From Megascapheus bottae (taxonomy: Eukaryota; Chordata; Mammalia; Rodentia; Geomyidae): DNA of 64,000 bases. Below the pieces are notes generated by a model that was not told the DNA's origin, made no database searches, and saw nothing but the letters and a program-made list of their open reading frames with translations. This document shows, in pieces, positions 34,132-47,211 of this stretch (position 1 is its first letter; each line of letters begins with the position of its first letter). Both the position numbers and the translations under genes were made by a program. Location: assembly GCA_024803745.1 (NCBI GenBank), contig JANJXV010000013.1:54778501-54842500 (forward strand), in the 5' to 3' direction.

Positions 34132-35664
34132 GCTTGGACTTTCTTCGTTTTACAGAGGGAAACTGAGGCTTCAGGTAGAGGATGCCAGCAGGGAAGGTTG
34201 GGGAGAGGGCCCTTTTTTACTAGTCAAGGCCACCAGGCCCCACCCACACTATACTTCCCTTCTCCTAGGGCTGAGCCCCTCACACACCTGCTATGTGTCC
34301 CCAGACTGGTGCCGGCCCTCTCTGGGCCCTGGCCTCTCTGTGGAAGAGATCTAGATGCCTGAAGCACAAAGTGGCTTGCCACTTCAGCTGGCCCAGGGCC
34401 AAGGTCAGGCACAAGGCCAGGGCAGCCCCACCCAGCGCTGGTGGTGTTGGACATTTCATAAGCGCAGAGCTGGGGCAGAGCTGGGACACCCAGGAAGAAG
34501 AGTGGCTTCCGGGGACCTCAGGTACAGCGTCTCGAGGAGGCCGGGACTGTGTTGATCAGTCAGGGCTGGGATCCTGGACACAAGGATAGCCTTGATCTGC
34601 TGGGAGAAAGGGGAAGTTGGAGGGGTGGGGGAGAGGAGGCCTCTCTGTCTGTCTGTGTGTCTGTCTGTCAAGCCCTTCTGTCAGGCTCGGTGGGTGATCT
34701 GTTCATCTGTCTGTCTGGCACAGATACTCTGTCTATCAGACCTGAACTACCAGTTCTGGGGCTCTGAACATCCTGTGAGGGGCCCTGGAGGAAAGGGGCT
34801 TCCCGTGAACCCCCAAAAGAGTCAACTTCTCATTCAGATGACACTGTGTCCCGGGTGCTGCCAGGGAGACCAGGCTGTTGGGGACAGGCGCTGGACAACA
34901 GAAACAACTCTGCCTTAGCAATGGACTTTGTAGGCCCAGGGTAGGAGGGGCCCCCAGCAGAGGGATTTCCTGGCAGGCTGCCTCTCTGTGGGAGGGGCTG
35001 GGTGTGCTCAGCCTGCAGGCTGAGGGGTGCTTTGGGCTAAGCGCCCCAAGGGCCCAGGCACGTCAGGGGCTGCTCACAGCTCTGGCAGGCTTCATGGAAT
35101 CCAGGCTCAACCTACATGGCATCAGATCAGAACAGAAAACCCTGGGTCTGTGGGCTTTGAGGCCAGCCCAGCCATGACTTCCAGCAGACCTGATGGGGTG
35201 TGGTTGGGGTGTGCCCAGGCTATTTGACCAAGCATCCATTCTCCTCTGTCAGCCATGGCTGGATCTGACAACACGCTTTTATCCCCAGACCCACACTGGA
35301 TCCAGGCCTGTGAGGCCACAGAGATGACCCACAAGTGTCGTCCAGACTCCCCAAGCTCCATGCCAGGCCCTCCCCACAGACTGCTGCAGACTCTGTCCTC
35401 ATTTCACAGATGGGAAAAGTGGGCCACGGGGCCCAACAGCCCCACTCAGTGACCTCCAGCTAGCAAATGTAGTTGCTGAGATTTGAACCCAGGTCATGGG
35501 ACCCCCCCCCCCCCCCCAGACCATGCCATCCTGGAAGCTTGCTGAGGAGGTCTGAGCAAGGGGAGGTAATCAGCTGCAGCCGCTGCAGGGAATGGGGAAA
35601 GAGCGCCTCCGCCCACCAATCCCCAGAGCCTGGGGCACAGCCCTGACTGCCTACCCATCCCTCC
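34132..35664. other. Gene-free intergenic DNA with a poly-C run
   Basis: No exon or SINE recognised. A homopolymer of about 17 C lies near 35502-35518. Short CTGT/CTGTCTGT runs occur near 34645-34720. Confidence 0.55.
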
Positions 35665-36104
35665 TCTGGGCTTGAACTCTGGGCCTGGGCGTTGTCCCTG
35701 AGCTCTTCAGCTTAAGGCTACCGTCCTACCCCGTGAGCCACAGCCCCACTCCCGGTTTTCTAGATCTTTTTAAAATTATTATTATTATTATTTGCCAGTC
35801 CTGGGCTTAAGCTCAGGGCCTGAGCACTGTCCTTGGACTTTCTCAAGGCTAGAGCTCTACCACTTGAGCCTCAGCACCACTTCGGGTGGTGTATGTGGTA
35901 CCTAGGAATCGAACCCAGGTCTTCATGCATGCTAGGCAAGCACTTTAACCACTAGGCCAAACTCCCGGCCCTCCACTCCTGATTTTCTAGAAATTAATTG
36001 GAGTCTCACGGTCTTTAGTGCCTGGGCTGGCTTTGAACCATGATCCTCGGATCTCAGCCTGCTGAGTAGCTAGGATGACAGGCGTGAGCCGCCATGCCCG
36101 GCCC
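35665..36104 (-). mobile_element. Type B SINE split by a type A SINE (35790-35971)
   Basis: Right half at 35665-35764, left half at 35972-36104. The inserted type A copy has a TTATTATTA-rich tail. A stretch around CCACTCCYGRTTTTCTAGA appears on both sides as an aged target-site duplication. Confidence 0.85.
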
Positions 36105-36109
36105 TCCTC

Positions 36110-36235
36110 TGGGTTTTTGCTGATTAACTGGAAATAAGTCTCTTTGATTTTACTGCACGGGGGCTGGTTTTGAACCATCCTCCTCAGAGCTCAGCCTCCC
36201 AAATGGCCAGGATTACAGACATGAGCCACTGGCGG
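36110..36235 (-). mobile_element. Type B left-half fragment
   Basis: Inverted 7SL-like segment with TTTGCTGATTAACTGG linker remnants. Confidence 0.6.
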
Positions 36236-36857
36236 GGAGGGGAGCGGCTGGGTCTGCCTGTCCCACCTAAGCCAATGAGGCAAGGAGACCCTCTGGAGTG
36301 GGACCTGCCTGGAAAATTCCTACAAACGGGACTGAACCCAGCCACGCAGCCTGCTGCCCTCACCAGCACCTCTTCCATGGGCAGGGCAGTGCCCACCAGG
36401 CTCTGGTTTACAGCCCACAAGTGTCCCCTGCAGAAAGGAACTCTGACTGTCCCTCAGCCCCTCACGGGGCCACACCCAGGGAAGGAGGGCTTAGGGCCCT
36501 GCGCCACCCAATGCCTGGCTGGGAACCCTGGCTCTCTGGGTCCTCGGTGGCTCCCCAGTTCTCGGAAAGCATCCTTGCCAGCTCTGCTTACCTGGGTGCT
36601 CCTGGGGGCCTCAGTCCTGAGTGCGCAATGGGGGAGGAGGCAGGGGGTGGCCCTGTTGCTAGGAGCAGCTACTGGAATGTTCCAGACCCCGCCCCGAAGA
36701 GCTCCCTGCCCACAGGCTGCCATTGGCCCTGAGCGCTTCACATTGTTGTGGGCTCCACTAAACCTCCAGTGAGGGACAGGCCGGGCTGCAGTGCCGCCTC
36801 TGCAGTGCCACCTCTGCCTGCATCAGCGGGGGCCTGGGGAGACGTGGGGAGAGTGCC

Positions 36858-37060
36858 AGCACAGGGGCCACACACCTGTAATCCCAGCTACCCAGGAGGC
36901 CGTGGTCTGAGGAACACAGGTGGAAGCCAGCCTGGGCAGGAAAGTCCCCGAGACTCTTACCTCCAGTTGAACAGCCTAAGGCCAGTGACTCCAGTGGTGG
37001 AGTGCCAGCCCTGAACAAAGAAGTTCAAGGACAGAACCCAGGCCTGAGCCCATGATCACA
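36858..37060 (+). mobile_element. Type B SINE upstream of ALDH3B1
   Basis: Head reads CAGGGGCCACACACCTGTAA; shortened right half. Confidence 0.75.
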
Positions 37061-37623
37061 CGTGCGTATATGCGCGTGTGCACACAGGCCACGCATGAGG
37101 GAGGGGAAGCAGTATTTGTGACCTTCTTAAGCATGGTTGACCTTTACTGAATGTCCTGGTGACCTGTGAGCTTTGTGTCACTTTCTCTCATGTGATGAAC
37201 AAGGAAACTGAGGCAGGTCTCACGCTGGTAAGAGCCTGGCAGAGGGCACTCCGAAGATGCCAGGGCTACGTCCTCCTTTGCTTCTCCTGCCCTCTCAGGT
37301 CATCAGGGAGCGGGACCTCTGCTCAGGGTCACCAGGTGGCCTGACGTCCTGTGCCTGTGGCTTTGGCTGGGGAGAGCGAGCAGGTGTCACTTTACTTCCC
37401 ACCCCGCTGGGTCCACTCTGCGCAGGCGTCTGGGGTGGACGAAGCCAGCCTTGGCCCGCTGGCCCAGCCCTGGGGACAGGGAGCGCTGGTGCCCCAGGCC
37501 ACCTGGGCTACACGCTGCCCCCCCAGGCAGGGAGCCGCCTGGCTGTGTCCTCGGGGCCGGCCCTGTGTGGTTGGGTGTCCAGGGCTGCCTGCCTAGCCAA
37601 GTCACACTGTCCTGTCTGTCAGG
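37061..37623 (+). other. 5' flank or intron 1 of ALDH3B1
   Basis: Ends in a pyrimidine-rich acceptor (TGTCCTGTCTGTCAG) immediately before the coding exon, so a non-coding first exon should lie upstream. I cannot place it. Confidence 0.5.
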
Positions 37624-40600
37624 ATGGAACCACTGGAGGACACACTGCAGCGGCTGCGGGAGGCCTTCCACGCGGGCCGCACACGGCCGGCCGAGTTCCG
37701 GGCAGCGCAGCTCCGGGCCCTGGGCCGCTTCCTGCAGGACCACAAGCAGCAGCTGCAGGATGCGCTGGCCCAGGACCTGCACAAGGTGTGGCCATGGGGG
37801 GTGGGGAGTGAAGGGGAGGGTGCAGGGGGACATCTAGGGTGACATGAGGGGGAGCAGGGATCACAGTGCTGAGTTTCTTTGAGAAGGAGATATTAGGAAC
37901 ATGAAGGGGGAGAAGGAAAGAGCTGTAGGGCACAGCATGTGCAAAGGCCCTGTGGCAGAGGGAACTTGATACATTTATGCTTGAGAAGCCCAGATATGGC
38001 AGATGAGGAGACCAGGGAGGTGGGCCACACCAGCAAGGTCCTGGTTGGTCCTGGAGGACTTGGGCTCCCTGAGGGCACTGTGGGTCTCTGCCTGGAGGTC
38101 AGTCCCAGTTCCACCAGCAGCCATGCAAAGCCACCCCCCCCCAAAATAAAAACACAGTAGGTGAGTCCTAGCCCATCACCCAACAAGGCCACCCTCTTTC
38201 AGGACACCTGTCCAACAAGTTGTTCCAATGGTGGTTCTTCTCTGAGTAAAGTGTCCCCTCCTCCAGCCTGCTGGGTTCCCTTCCTGGGGACCCAGTCTCC
38301 CCGCCTGTCACCAGCCCAGCACCTCAGAGTCTATTTTCCCCTTCAGCTCAGATTTCGCTTCTGCCTTCCCATCCTCACAAAGGGAGCAGTGGCCCAGAAA
38401 ATTCAATCCGTGCCTCATTGTGATCTTGGCCAACCTGCTGTCTGCATCTTCCCTGTACTCTCACCTCGTCCCCTTCCCAGAGCCACAGCACCCCAACAGG
38501 CTAACGTCCTTGTGCCCAGACAGCCAGGAAGGGCAGAGCCGGGGGTGAACCCTCCCAGCTCCCCTATTCTAATTCAAAGTAGCTGTGACTCTGGCAGGAC
38601 GATGCTGGGCTGGTATTTCTGGCCTGGGCCAGGGCCCCATCCTGGGGGGAAGGGGGGGTAAGTGGAGGTGGAACACACAGCTGGCAGAGTTCAAAGCCAG
38701 ATCCTCAACTCTGCCTCCTTCTCACTCCTGCTCTGGGCACCTCGCAGTGGCCCCTGGGAACTGGGAACCCGCTCCCCTGCCCACAGTCCTGCCAGGATCC
38801 CTGCTCAGAATATTCCAGACATGGTCCAGGTGTCCCGGGCTCCCCCTTCCCTTGCTTCAGATCACAGCTCGCGTGTGGGATCATGTAGCCAGGGGCCACG
38901 GGTGCTCTGTAATCCAGCAGGCAGGTTACGGAAGCTGGAAGATGAGTGAATGAAGCCACCCTAGGCCAGAGGCCTGCGCCAACACCTTCTACGCTTGTCC
39001 TCATTCTCTGTCTCCTCCACCATCTTCCACTTTTCTCACAGAACTTGTTAGGAGCTAGCTGGGCTCTGGGCTGTAATCCCAGCTACTCAGGAGAAGTGAG
39101 GCTCAAAGTCAGGTCAAAAAGGTTGTGAGACCCTGTTTTTACAATAGCTGGGAGCTGGGGGTTACACAGCTGCCACCCAGCCTCTCACTGGAAGGGATCC
39201 AAGCTGCTCTGGGAAAAAGATCCTATCTCAAAAACAGCTCAAACTGAGGGTGTGGCTTGAATGGTGGAGGGCTGCCCCGCACGCTCCGTACCCTTAGCTG
39301 CTGCTGTACTGCAGGTGCAGGAACACATCTGCAATGGGATGTGTCCACGGTGAATGAATGAATGAATGAATGAATGAATGAGTGGTGCAGGCCCTGCAGG
39401 CATGGTGCTGCCCAGCTCTGACCCGTCCCTCCCTCTAGTCAGCCTTTGAGTCCCTGGTGTCTGAGATTGTCATCAGCCAGGGTGAGGTGGACTTGGCCCT
39501 CAGGAACCTGCAGGCCTGGATGAAAGACGAACAAGTGTCCCGGAACCTGGTGAGTGGCCTGGGCCCAGGGGACAGGAGGGCTTCGGGGGCCGCTTGCTCC
39601 CAGGAGAAGGCCTCCCCCGCCCCTCGCCGCTCACCCAGGCTCCCCATCCAGGCCACGCAGCTGGATTCCGCCTTCATCCGGAAGGAGCCCTTCGGGCTCG
39701 TGCTCATTGTGGCCCCCTGGAACTACCCCCTGAACCTCACGCTCGTGCCCCTGGTCGGGGCCATCGCCGCCGGTGAGCGCCCTGCCCGCCACTGACCCCT
39801 CCTGGCAGGGTCTGTTCCCAGAGCTCACCCGCTGGTGTGGGGAGGGGCCCGGCCACTGTCTGCTCTTCCCAGCGCTCTCCCCACACGCCCGCAGGGAACT
39901 GCGTGGTGCTGAAGCCCTCCGAGATCAGCAAGAGCATGGAGAAGGTCCTGGCTGAGGCGCTGCCCCGCTATCTGGACCAGGTAAACGGGACAGGCAGGCC
40001 CGTGAGGTGGCCAGCCTGGGTGTGCAAGGACCCTGGGGGTCCGTGCCTGGACTGGCCGGCCCCGCTCACAGCGCCTCATCCTTCCTCCAGCCTGGGTGGC
40101 CAGGTGGGGAGTGGGCTGGAGGGCCCCAAACGAAGGGTAGAGTCAAGCGGCCGTGCCACTCTGCAGAGCTGCTTTGCCGTGGTGCCCGGCGGACCCTCAG
40201 AGACGGCACAGCTGCTGGAGCAGAGCTTTGACTACATCTTCTTCACAGGTAAGCTGGGGCCTCCCTGGGCAGAGAGCTCAGGAGGAGCCAAGGAAAGTGG
40301 TCAGCCCTGGAGAGCCCAGACAGGGCAAGCCATCTGGGGACCTCCCCACCAGCTGTGAGGAGCCCTGGGGCAGGGATCCCGCAGGCGGTGGGAGGTCACT
40401 GGACCCTGCCCGCCCCTCAACCACTGTCTCCCAGATGGAGCTCCAGCCGGGCTCCTGCCCTCACCCCACTGCCTGTCCCAAGATCCCCAACTCCACCTGG
40501 CTTCAGAGTTTCTCCAATAGTAAAAACCCCAGAAGTCAGCAGTCTGCGCTTCCAGGGGCCCTGGCATCTCTCTGGACCCTTTTCCTGGGGGCCAGAAGCT

Positions 40601-43600
40601 GAGCTTGCCCAACCTGGGGACACCGGAGCAAAAAGGGGCTCCTGCTGGCTGAGGGGCAGGCACCTCCTGCAATCCCATGGGTGGGAGGGGCAAGGGAGGG
40701 GGGGCTCTGTCCACCAGGCCAGGACCTGTTGGTGGTAGTGGTGGTGGTGGGGCTTGAACTCTGGGCCTGAGCGCTGTCCCTTAGCTCTTCAGCTCAAGGC
40801 CACCACCCTACCCCTGAAACCACAGCACCACTTTCAGTTTTCTGGTGGTTCATTGAAGATAGAATTCCGGACTGGCTTGGAACCTCGACCCTCAAGCTAT
40901 TGGTTTTCTGAAACACGGTCACTGTAGTGCAAGACAGGCTGAAACTTGTGACCCTCCTACTTTTCTATCCTCAGTGCCGGGATTACAGGCACGGCAGCCA
41001 AACCAGGAAGGACCTCCGAACTTTTTGAGTTGAGGGCAACCAGTAAGGAGTAAGAGGCGGCTTCCAGAGCTGGGCAGTGGGGTCGGGGGCACAGAATGAC
41101 CGGTCAAGGCTGAGGGGCCTTGCTGGGGCCCCCTGGACCCGGGAACCAGGAAGGAAGGAAAGAAGGATGTGAGCCAGTGGTCTCCCTCAGATCTCGAGCA
41201 CAGGCTTGGAACGGGGCTTTAACCTCAGCAATAAGGACCCAAGCGTGCGGTGAGGCCTGTGGTATTCAGAGTCCTGGAGCGGCCGTGGGCCCTGCTTAGG
41301 ACAGAACAAGGGAACTGTGGTGAACAAAACCACCGCTGCCTTTCTAGGGCCCTGCAACCCTGGGGCTCATCGGGGAGCGCTGGTGAACAGGACCCCAGCC
41401 TGCGAGATGGCAGAGTAGTAAAAGCCCAGTGAGGCCCTCGAGGGAGGAGCAGCGGTCCCCAGGTCAGGGTGACTGAGGGACATGAGTTCCCTTTCACGCC
41501 CAGGGAGCCCTCGCGTAGGGAAGATCGTCATGGCCGCTGCCGCCAAGCACCTGACGCCCATCACCCTGGAGCTGGGGGGCAAGAACCCCTGCTACGTGGA
41601 CGACGACTGTGACCCCCAGACCGTGGCCAACCGCGTGGCCTGGTTCCGCTACTTCAACACCGGCCAGACCTGCGTGGCCCCCGACTACGTGCTGTGCAGC
41701 CCCGAGATGCAGGGGCGGCTGCTGCCCGCCCTGCAGAGCGCCATCACCCGTTTCTATGGCGACGACCCCAAGACCTCCCCCAACCTGGGCCGCATCATCA
41801 ACCACAAGCATTTCCAGCGGCTGCAGGAGCTGCTGCGCTGTGGCCGCGTGGCCATCGGAGGCCAGAGCGACGAGAGCCAACTCTACATCGGTGAGTCCCC
41901 TCCCGGCCCCGGCTGCCCGGGTGGGGTCCTCATGCCAAGGGCCCTGCCTGACCAAGGCTGCGCCTGCGCCCGCCGCCTCGACACCGCTGCACGTGGGCAG
42001 CCATGCTCGATCCAGAACACAAAGGCTCCACACACCGCCTCGGTTCTGAGCCCCGACGCCTCCAACCCAAACCCTGATCCCACAGCTCCGGCCGGCTGAG
42101 CCGGGACCCAAGTTCCAGGGTCCAGGCTGTGGGTCCAAATTCAGAGCCACCTTCTGCAGTCCCCTGAGGCCAGGACCCCAGGCCCTCCCAGGCTGACAGC
42201 CTGCAGTGTGGGGGGCAGAGCCAGCCTGCTCCTCCCTGGCGCCCGTGCCCTCTGGGCGCTGAGCTGTCCCTGTGCCCGCAGCGCCCACGGTGCTGGTGGA
42301 CGTGCAGGAGACGGAGCCGGTGATGCAGGAGGAGATCTTCGGGCCCATCCTGCCCCTGGTGACGGTGAGGGGCCTGGACGAGGCCATCGACTTCATCAAC
42401 CAGCGGGAGAAGCCTCTGGCCCTGTATGCCTTCTCCAACAGCAACCAGGTGGGCAGCGGGGCGGGTGCACTGTCGGTGTGCTGCCAGAGGGTGGCGGCAG
42501 AGGGCCCAGGGCTGCGGGGCTGGGTCCCTTGGCTCCGCCCTGTGGGCAGCTCCCTGGGGTTTTCTCCTTGTGCCCTGGGCTTGGCCCTGGCCTGCGTTCT
42601 TCCGTTCTTCCTCACAGGGCTCAGTCTGGTAGCCAGTGTCCCCCTTGGTGCCTGGCTGTCAAGGCACAGAGCGATGCTGGCAGATCCCAGAACGGGTGCT
42701 GGGTCCCCATTCCCACAGGGGCCCAAGGGACAGCCTGGGAGGCAAGTGAGGAGTGGTGCCCCTAGCCTAGACCACCACAGGAATGACAAGCAGTCTCCAC
42801 CAGGCTGCTGCCCCCATACGACTCTATCTGAACAATGACTTACTCTGTGCTGGTCCTGGGACTTGAACTCAGGGCCTGGGTGCCTTTTCTGAGATTTTTG
42901 CTCAACACTAGTGCTCTACCACTTGAGCTGCAGCTCCACTTCTTGCTTTTTGTCTTGTATTTTGGTGGTTAGGAGATGAGAGTCTCGTGGATTTTCCTGC
43001 CTGAGCTGGCTTTGAACTTCCATCCTCAGATGTCAGCCTCCTGATTAGCTAGGATTACAGGCGTGAGCCACTGGCTCCCAGTGAGAAGTCTCTTTTTCTT
43101 TTTGTTGTGGAGCTTGAACTCTGGGCCTGGGCACTGTCCCTGAGCTCTTCAGCTCAAGATTACCACCCTACCCCTGGGCCTGGGCACTGTCTCTGGTTCT
43201 TCAGCTCAAGGGTACTGCCCTACTCCCTGTGCCACCGCACCATTCCAGTTTTCTAGAGGTTAATTGGAGATGAGGGTCTCTCAGTCTTCAGTGCCCCAGC
43301 TGGCTTTCAACTGCATCCTCAGATCTCAGCCTTCCGAGTAGCTAGGGCGACAGGCATGAGTCACCACGCCCGGCTTGTGAGAATCATTTATTTAGGTCAC
43401 ATGCCATGTCCCAGGCTTGTGACCACTTCTTCTTTGGTTCAACTAGGAGTTTGTGGCTCACCTCGGACCTTCCCCCTATGTCAAAACCAGTCCCCCCTCC
43501 ACGGTGCCATTTACCAGAACCTTCTGCCTCGAGAAATCTTGTGTCGTTTCTGGGCAGTGGCTCCGTGGACCCTCCCTAGTCCTAAGACTTCCCTTCTTGG

Positions 43601-45675
43601 CATGGATTTTGTGCTCTCTCTGTCCACCCTCCGGTATGGCTGGTGTTCAAGCTGGTTGCTAGGCAACAAAATGATAGCCGACCTGCTGGTGGGGGCCCCT
43701 CTGCCGGCCCTCACCTGAACGCACCAGGGGGAGTAGACTGAGTCACAGTGAGCTCCTGATCAGTGCACACAGCCCACCCCCTTCCACCCTTCCCACAGCC
43801 CCACAGACAGAAGGGCAAGGGCGGGAACGAGGACCTGTGCGGCCCGCTTCTGTACTGTCTGACCCCTGCTTCCCAGGCCCTCCCTGCCCAACCACCTCCA
43901 CTACCGTCCTCAGCACTCAGATGGGATGTATGCTGGGTTCCGCTCACCCCGCTCTCTCTAGGTGGTGAGGCAGATGCTGGAGAGGACCAGCAGCGGGGGC
44001 TTCTGTGGGAACGACGGCTTCATGCACATGACCCTGGCCAGCCTGCCGTTCGGAGGCGTGGGTAGGTGCTCCTTACCACCCCCACCCCCCGCATGGAGAC
44101 AGCAAAATGTCAGTCCAGCCTCAGCACGGGGCAGGCCAGGAGCCCTACTCCTGCCCCCAGTGAGCAGAACCTTCCCGATTTGTCTGCATTTACCTGCAGA
44201 CCCAATTCTGCAGGTAGTTCAGGAACGCAAGTGTGTCCCGCCGTCTGCTGCGCCCCTTGCCTTCCTCCTAACAGCAGGCTGTGGTCTTGGCCTGTCCACC
44301 CACCCACAGTGCCATGGCCGCTGCTCCCTGGTGTGGGCTGATCTTTCCCCTGCCATGCCCCCACCTCTCCTGCAGGATACCCAGAAAGCCTTTGCCCCTG
44401 ACCCCGCTGGTCTCCACATCAGGAAGCCCAGGGCTGGCCCAAGCCTCTGTGTGACCCAAGTCAGCTCTTTCTTGTCTCTCAGCCCCTTTCCCCAGTGACG
44501 ACAGGGCCACAGAGGGGACATACCAGCCCTTCACCTGCCGATCTCAGCAACAGCTTAAATAACAGTAGGACCAGGCTGGCTGAATGGTGGGGCCTGGACC
44601 TCCCCAGAGGGCAGCAGCTCCACCACAGCACTGGGTGGGCCAGGGCTGGGGCTTCAGCACTGCAGGGCCAGCCTGGGTGAGCATGCAGCGTCCTGGCTGC
44701 AGACCCCACTCTCCAGCCTCCCTGAGCTTAGCTCTGGCCTGGGTCACTTCCAGACCCCCCTCTGCTGTCTCACAGCCCTCAGGGGCAGTGGGGCCTGTGA
44801 AGAAGGGGGGAAGTCTGTCTATGGGCAAAGCTTAGCCTACTGCTCCCGAGCTTTGAATCAAGGCAGGCCTGACTCCCAGCGCACGGAGGCCACTTCTTGC
44901 TGCTCTTGCTCAGGAACCTGCTCAGGCCTCCCCTGTCTGCTCCCCCAGCCATACGCCATCCCCTCCAAGGCACTGAGTCCCTGCCAAGCTTCAGTTCCTC
45001 TGGCCCCCACCCCCAGCACCCTCAGGTCCAGGAAGTTCACATCTGACCCCAACTTCTCCAGGGCTGCGGGCCCTGCAATTCCCGGGTTTGCTTCCTTCCT
45101 CAACACTGAGTGTTCATGAGGGCACAGTCCTGCAGCACAGTGTGTTGCAGGTCTGAACACTTGATGACACCTGCCCTCACCTCCGGACCCGACCCTAAGA
45201 GGTAGAGCACAGGACACAGGCAGGCACCTGCCCAGACAGCTCTTCAGGGCAAAGCTGAGAGTCAAACGTTGTGGAATTTATGACCTCTGTGTGCCTATCT
45301 GTCCCCACCATGGTGTCTGCATCAGCTACTGAGCAGGTGCTGGCACCAGGTTGAAGGGGTTCACCCCTTTACCCACAGTGCTTTTTGATGAGTCTTCTGG
45401 ACAAATGGAGAAACTGAGGTTCAGAGCTCAGGTTCACCTGACATCCGCTTGGTTGCTGACCCTGTGTTCTATGCTACCCTGCAGGCAACAGCGGGATGGG
45501 CAGGTACCATGGCAAGTTCTCCTTCGACACCTTCTCCCACCAGCGCGCCTGTCTGCTGCGCAGCCCTGGCATGGAGAAGTTCAACGAAATCCGCTACCCG
45601 CCTTACACGCCAGGAAAGTTGCGGCTGCTGCTGCTGGCCATGGAGGAGCGGCGCTGCAGCTGCACACTGCTCTGA
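37624..45675 (+). CDS. ALDH3B1: ALDH3B1, membrane-bound lipid aldehyde dehydrogenase
   Basis: Oxidises medium- and long-chain aldehydes from lipid peroxidation to acids with NAD(P). Nine coding exons: 37624-37785, 39439-39549, 39652-39772, 39895-39980, 40167-40248, 41504-41890, 42282-42448, 43962-44061 and 45485-45675. They sum to 1407 nt, or 468 aa, the human length. Catalytic residues are visible: LELGGK with E210 and GQTC with C244. EEIFGPILP and the SSGGFCGND region follow. The C terminus CSCTLL has a prenylation box (C465) and a neighbouring cysteine (C463), known in this family as the geranylgeranyl and palmitoyl sites that hold the enzyme at the plasma membrane. The ATG lies one base inside its exon, so its upstream context comes from an unseen exon. 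The gene appears intact. Exon 2 is nearly identical to the inverted ALDH3B2-like copy at 951-1142. Confidence 0.97.
39050..39381 (+). mobile_element. Diverged type B SINE and (GAAT)n repeat in ALDH3B1 intron
   Basis: The head reads GAGCTAGCTGGGCTCTGGGC, with a degraded right half. A GAAT repeat of about 7 units lies at 39352-39380. Confidence 0.6.
40742..41000 (-). mobile_element. Type B SINE in ALDH3B1 intron before exon 41504-41890
   Basis: Inverted; the left half is diverged. Confidence 0.7.
42846..43375 (-). mobile_element. Two inverted type B SINEs in tandem, ALDH3B1 intron
   Basis: Copies at about 42846-43080 and 43090-43375. The second contains an internal duplication of its right half (two GGGCCTGGGCACTGTC blocks). 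Confidence 0.8.
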
Positions 45676-45944
45676 GCCCTCCCACTGCCTCCCACTGTGG
45701 CTGGGGCCACAGTGCAGCCTGCCCTGCTCTCCCCTGCTGGGATGGCAAGGGTGGGAGTCTGGGAAGCAGATCAGTGACCAGCCCCTCACCCTTGGCGCTA
45801 GTGTACGGGGAAAATGGTCAGACTGGGGGGGGCACTTCCCGTGGAGGGTGCAGCAAGAGTCCTGGTGCCAGGTCCTCAGCCCCAGGCAGATCCTCTGTAA
45901 TCTGCCATGCCTGTCTTTTCTGAGCTCCTTCCCCAGATGGTCAG

Positions 45945-45950
45945 AATAAA
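45945..45950 (+). promoter_or_regulatory. ALDH3B1: ALDH3B1 polyadenylation signal AATAAA
   Basis: Canonical hexamer 270 bases after the stop. It lies only about 500 bases before the NDUFS8 promoter boxes. Confidence 0.8.
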
Positions 45951-46439
45951 AGGAAGGCGCTGCCGACTCGGGCCACAGGTGTCCTGTCCTCTCTCCTGGG
46001 GTGCAGCCGGGATGAGATCTCTGCACACAGCGCCAGCAGCATGGACCCGGGGCCACTCCTGCCCCTCGGGGCCCGCTCCGCCTCTGGGATCCACAACGAC
46101 CCGGGCTCTCGCACCCTGTGCCCCGTCCCCGATCTCGCCTCCCCAGGCTCCTGCGGCCTGGAGACCTCGCACGTCCCGAGCCCCCATTCTTCCCCCCCAC
46201 ACAGGTCTGTCCCGCACGCCAGGTGCAGGTCTGCGGGAAGGAGAGGCGGGGGCAGCCACCGATGCAGAATGGTTCCTCCACTCTGCGCGTCCGGAAGCAG
46301 CCGCGTGGGTCCGGGGTTTCCGCAGGGAGCCTGTGCGGTCGGCAACTGTCACCGCACACCCTCAGACCCACGCCGCGCACCCGCGCTCCCGCCCCCAGCC
46401 GGGGCTTAGGCCACGCCCCGGACGTCCCGCCTCCGGGGG

Positions 46440-46650
46440 CGCGGAGCTCTCCGCCCATTGGTTTCTCCGAAGCAACATGGCGGCCCCCGGCGAAACTTCA
46501 TGCCCTACCGCTCCGGCAGCCAATCAAACGGAAGACATGCGTAGATCCCGCCTCCTCCAGGGGCACAACTGGCCAATCGCAGAGGGCAGACGCGGCAAGG
46601 GCGAAGCCAGCAGCCCAATGGCAGTGTCCTTCAGCTAAGGTCCGCCTCCC
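46440..46650 (+). promoter_or_regulatory. NDUFS8: NDUFS8 promoter: CCAAT-box cluster and YY1-type site
   Basis: TATA-less CpG island. Four CCAAT boxes occur in about 165 bases: inverted ATTGG at 46457, and CCAAT at 46520, 46573 and 46615, typical NF-Y spacing. AACATGGCGG at 46474 fits the YY1 activator motif common in mitochondrial and housekeeping genes. Transcription probably starts shortly after the last box. Confidence 0.75.
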
Positions 46651-46696
46651 GGCTGACCTGGCCGCTCCTCGAGGGAAGGAGCGGCGGCGCCTCAAG
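46640..46696 (+). other. NDUFS8: NDUFS8 non-coding exon 1 (inferred)
   Basis: GC-rich leader ending CTCAAG before a GTGGGT donor. Joined to the coding exon it gives CTCAAGATGC, a good start context with A at -3. The 5' limit is a guess from the CCAAT boxes. Confidence 0.55.
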
Positions 46697-47211
46697 GTGG
46701 GTGTTCGGGGCCCCTCGGTGAAGCCTGGGCCCGGGCTGCGCGGCGTCGAGGACGAATCTGGTGTCCTCACCGGCCCCGAACCCCTACGCCCAGGTTCCAT
46801 CTCGCCTCGCTCACGACCTGCGGCCTCCGCGTCCTCCGGTGCTGAGCGGCCGAGCGGGAAGCCGGCGCCCTCAGGGCGCGTGCGCGGCCTGCCCCGCCGC
46901 CTGTCGCGTCCGCGGGGTCGGAGGTCACGGGGAAGGTCGCCGAAGGTCGCCGAGGGTCGCCGAAGGTGGCGGGCCGGGAGCCTGGACCTGGACGGCGGGC
47001 GGCCGCAGGTCGCCGCGCGCGGGCTGAGTGCCAGGCCCCGGGCCGCCTGCGTGGCCGCTGATCTCCCTGCCTCGCTTCCTCGACTCCTCTCACCTCACGG
47101 GCGACGTCGCCTGCCCAAGGTCATCCTGTGGGGAAGCAGGGAACTTGAAAATGATTTCTCTGTTCCGGGGTCCCCACCCTGCTAGTCCCCAAGCTCAGAG
47201 TGTGACACTGG

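Noticed and set aside
41494..42789. 431-codon antisense frame over ALDH3B1
   Set aside because: It is the shadow of GC-rich coding exons; the plus-strand frame matches ALDH3B1 fully.
46118..47185. 355-codon open frame in the NDUFS8 CpG island
   Set aside because: CpG islands are stop-poor. The frame runs across the promoter, inferred exon 1 and intron, and shows no recognisable domain.
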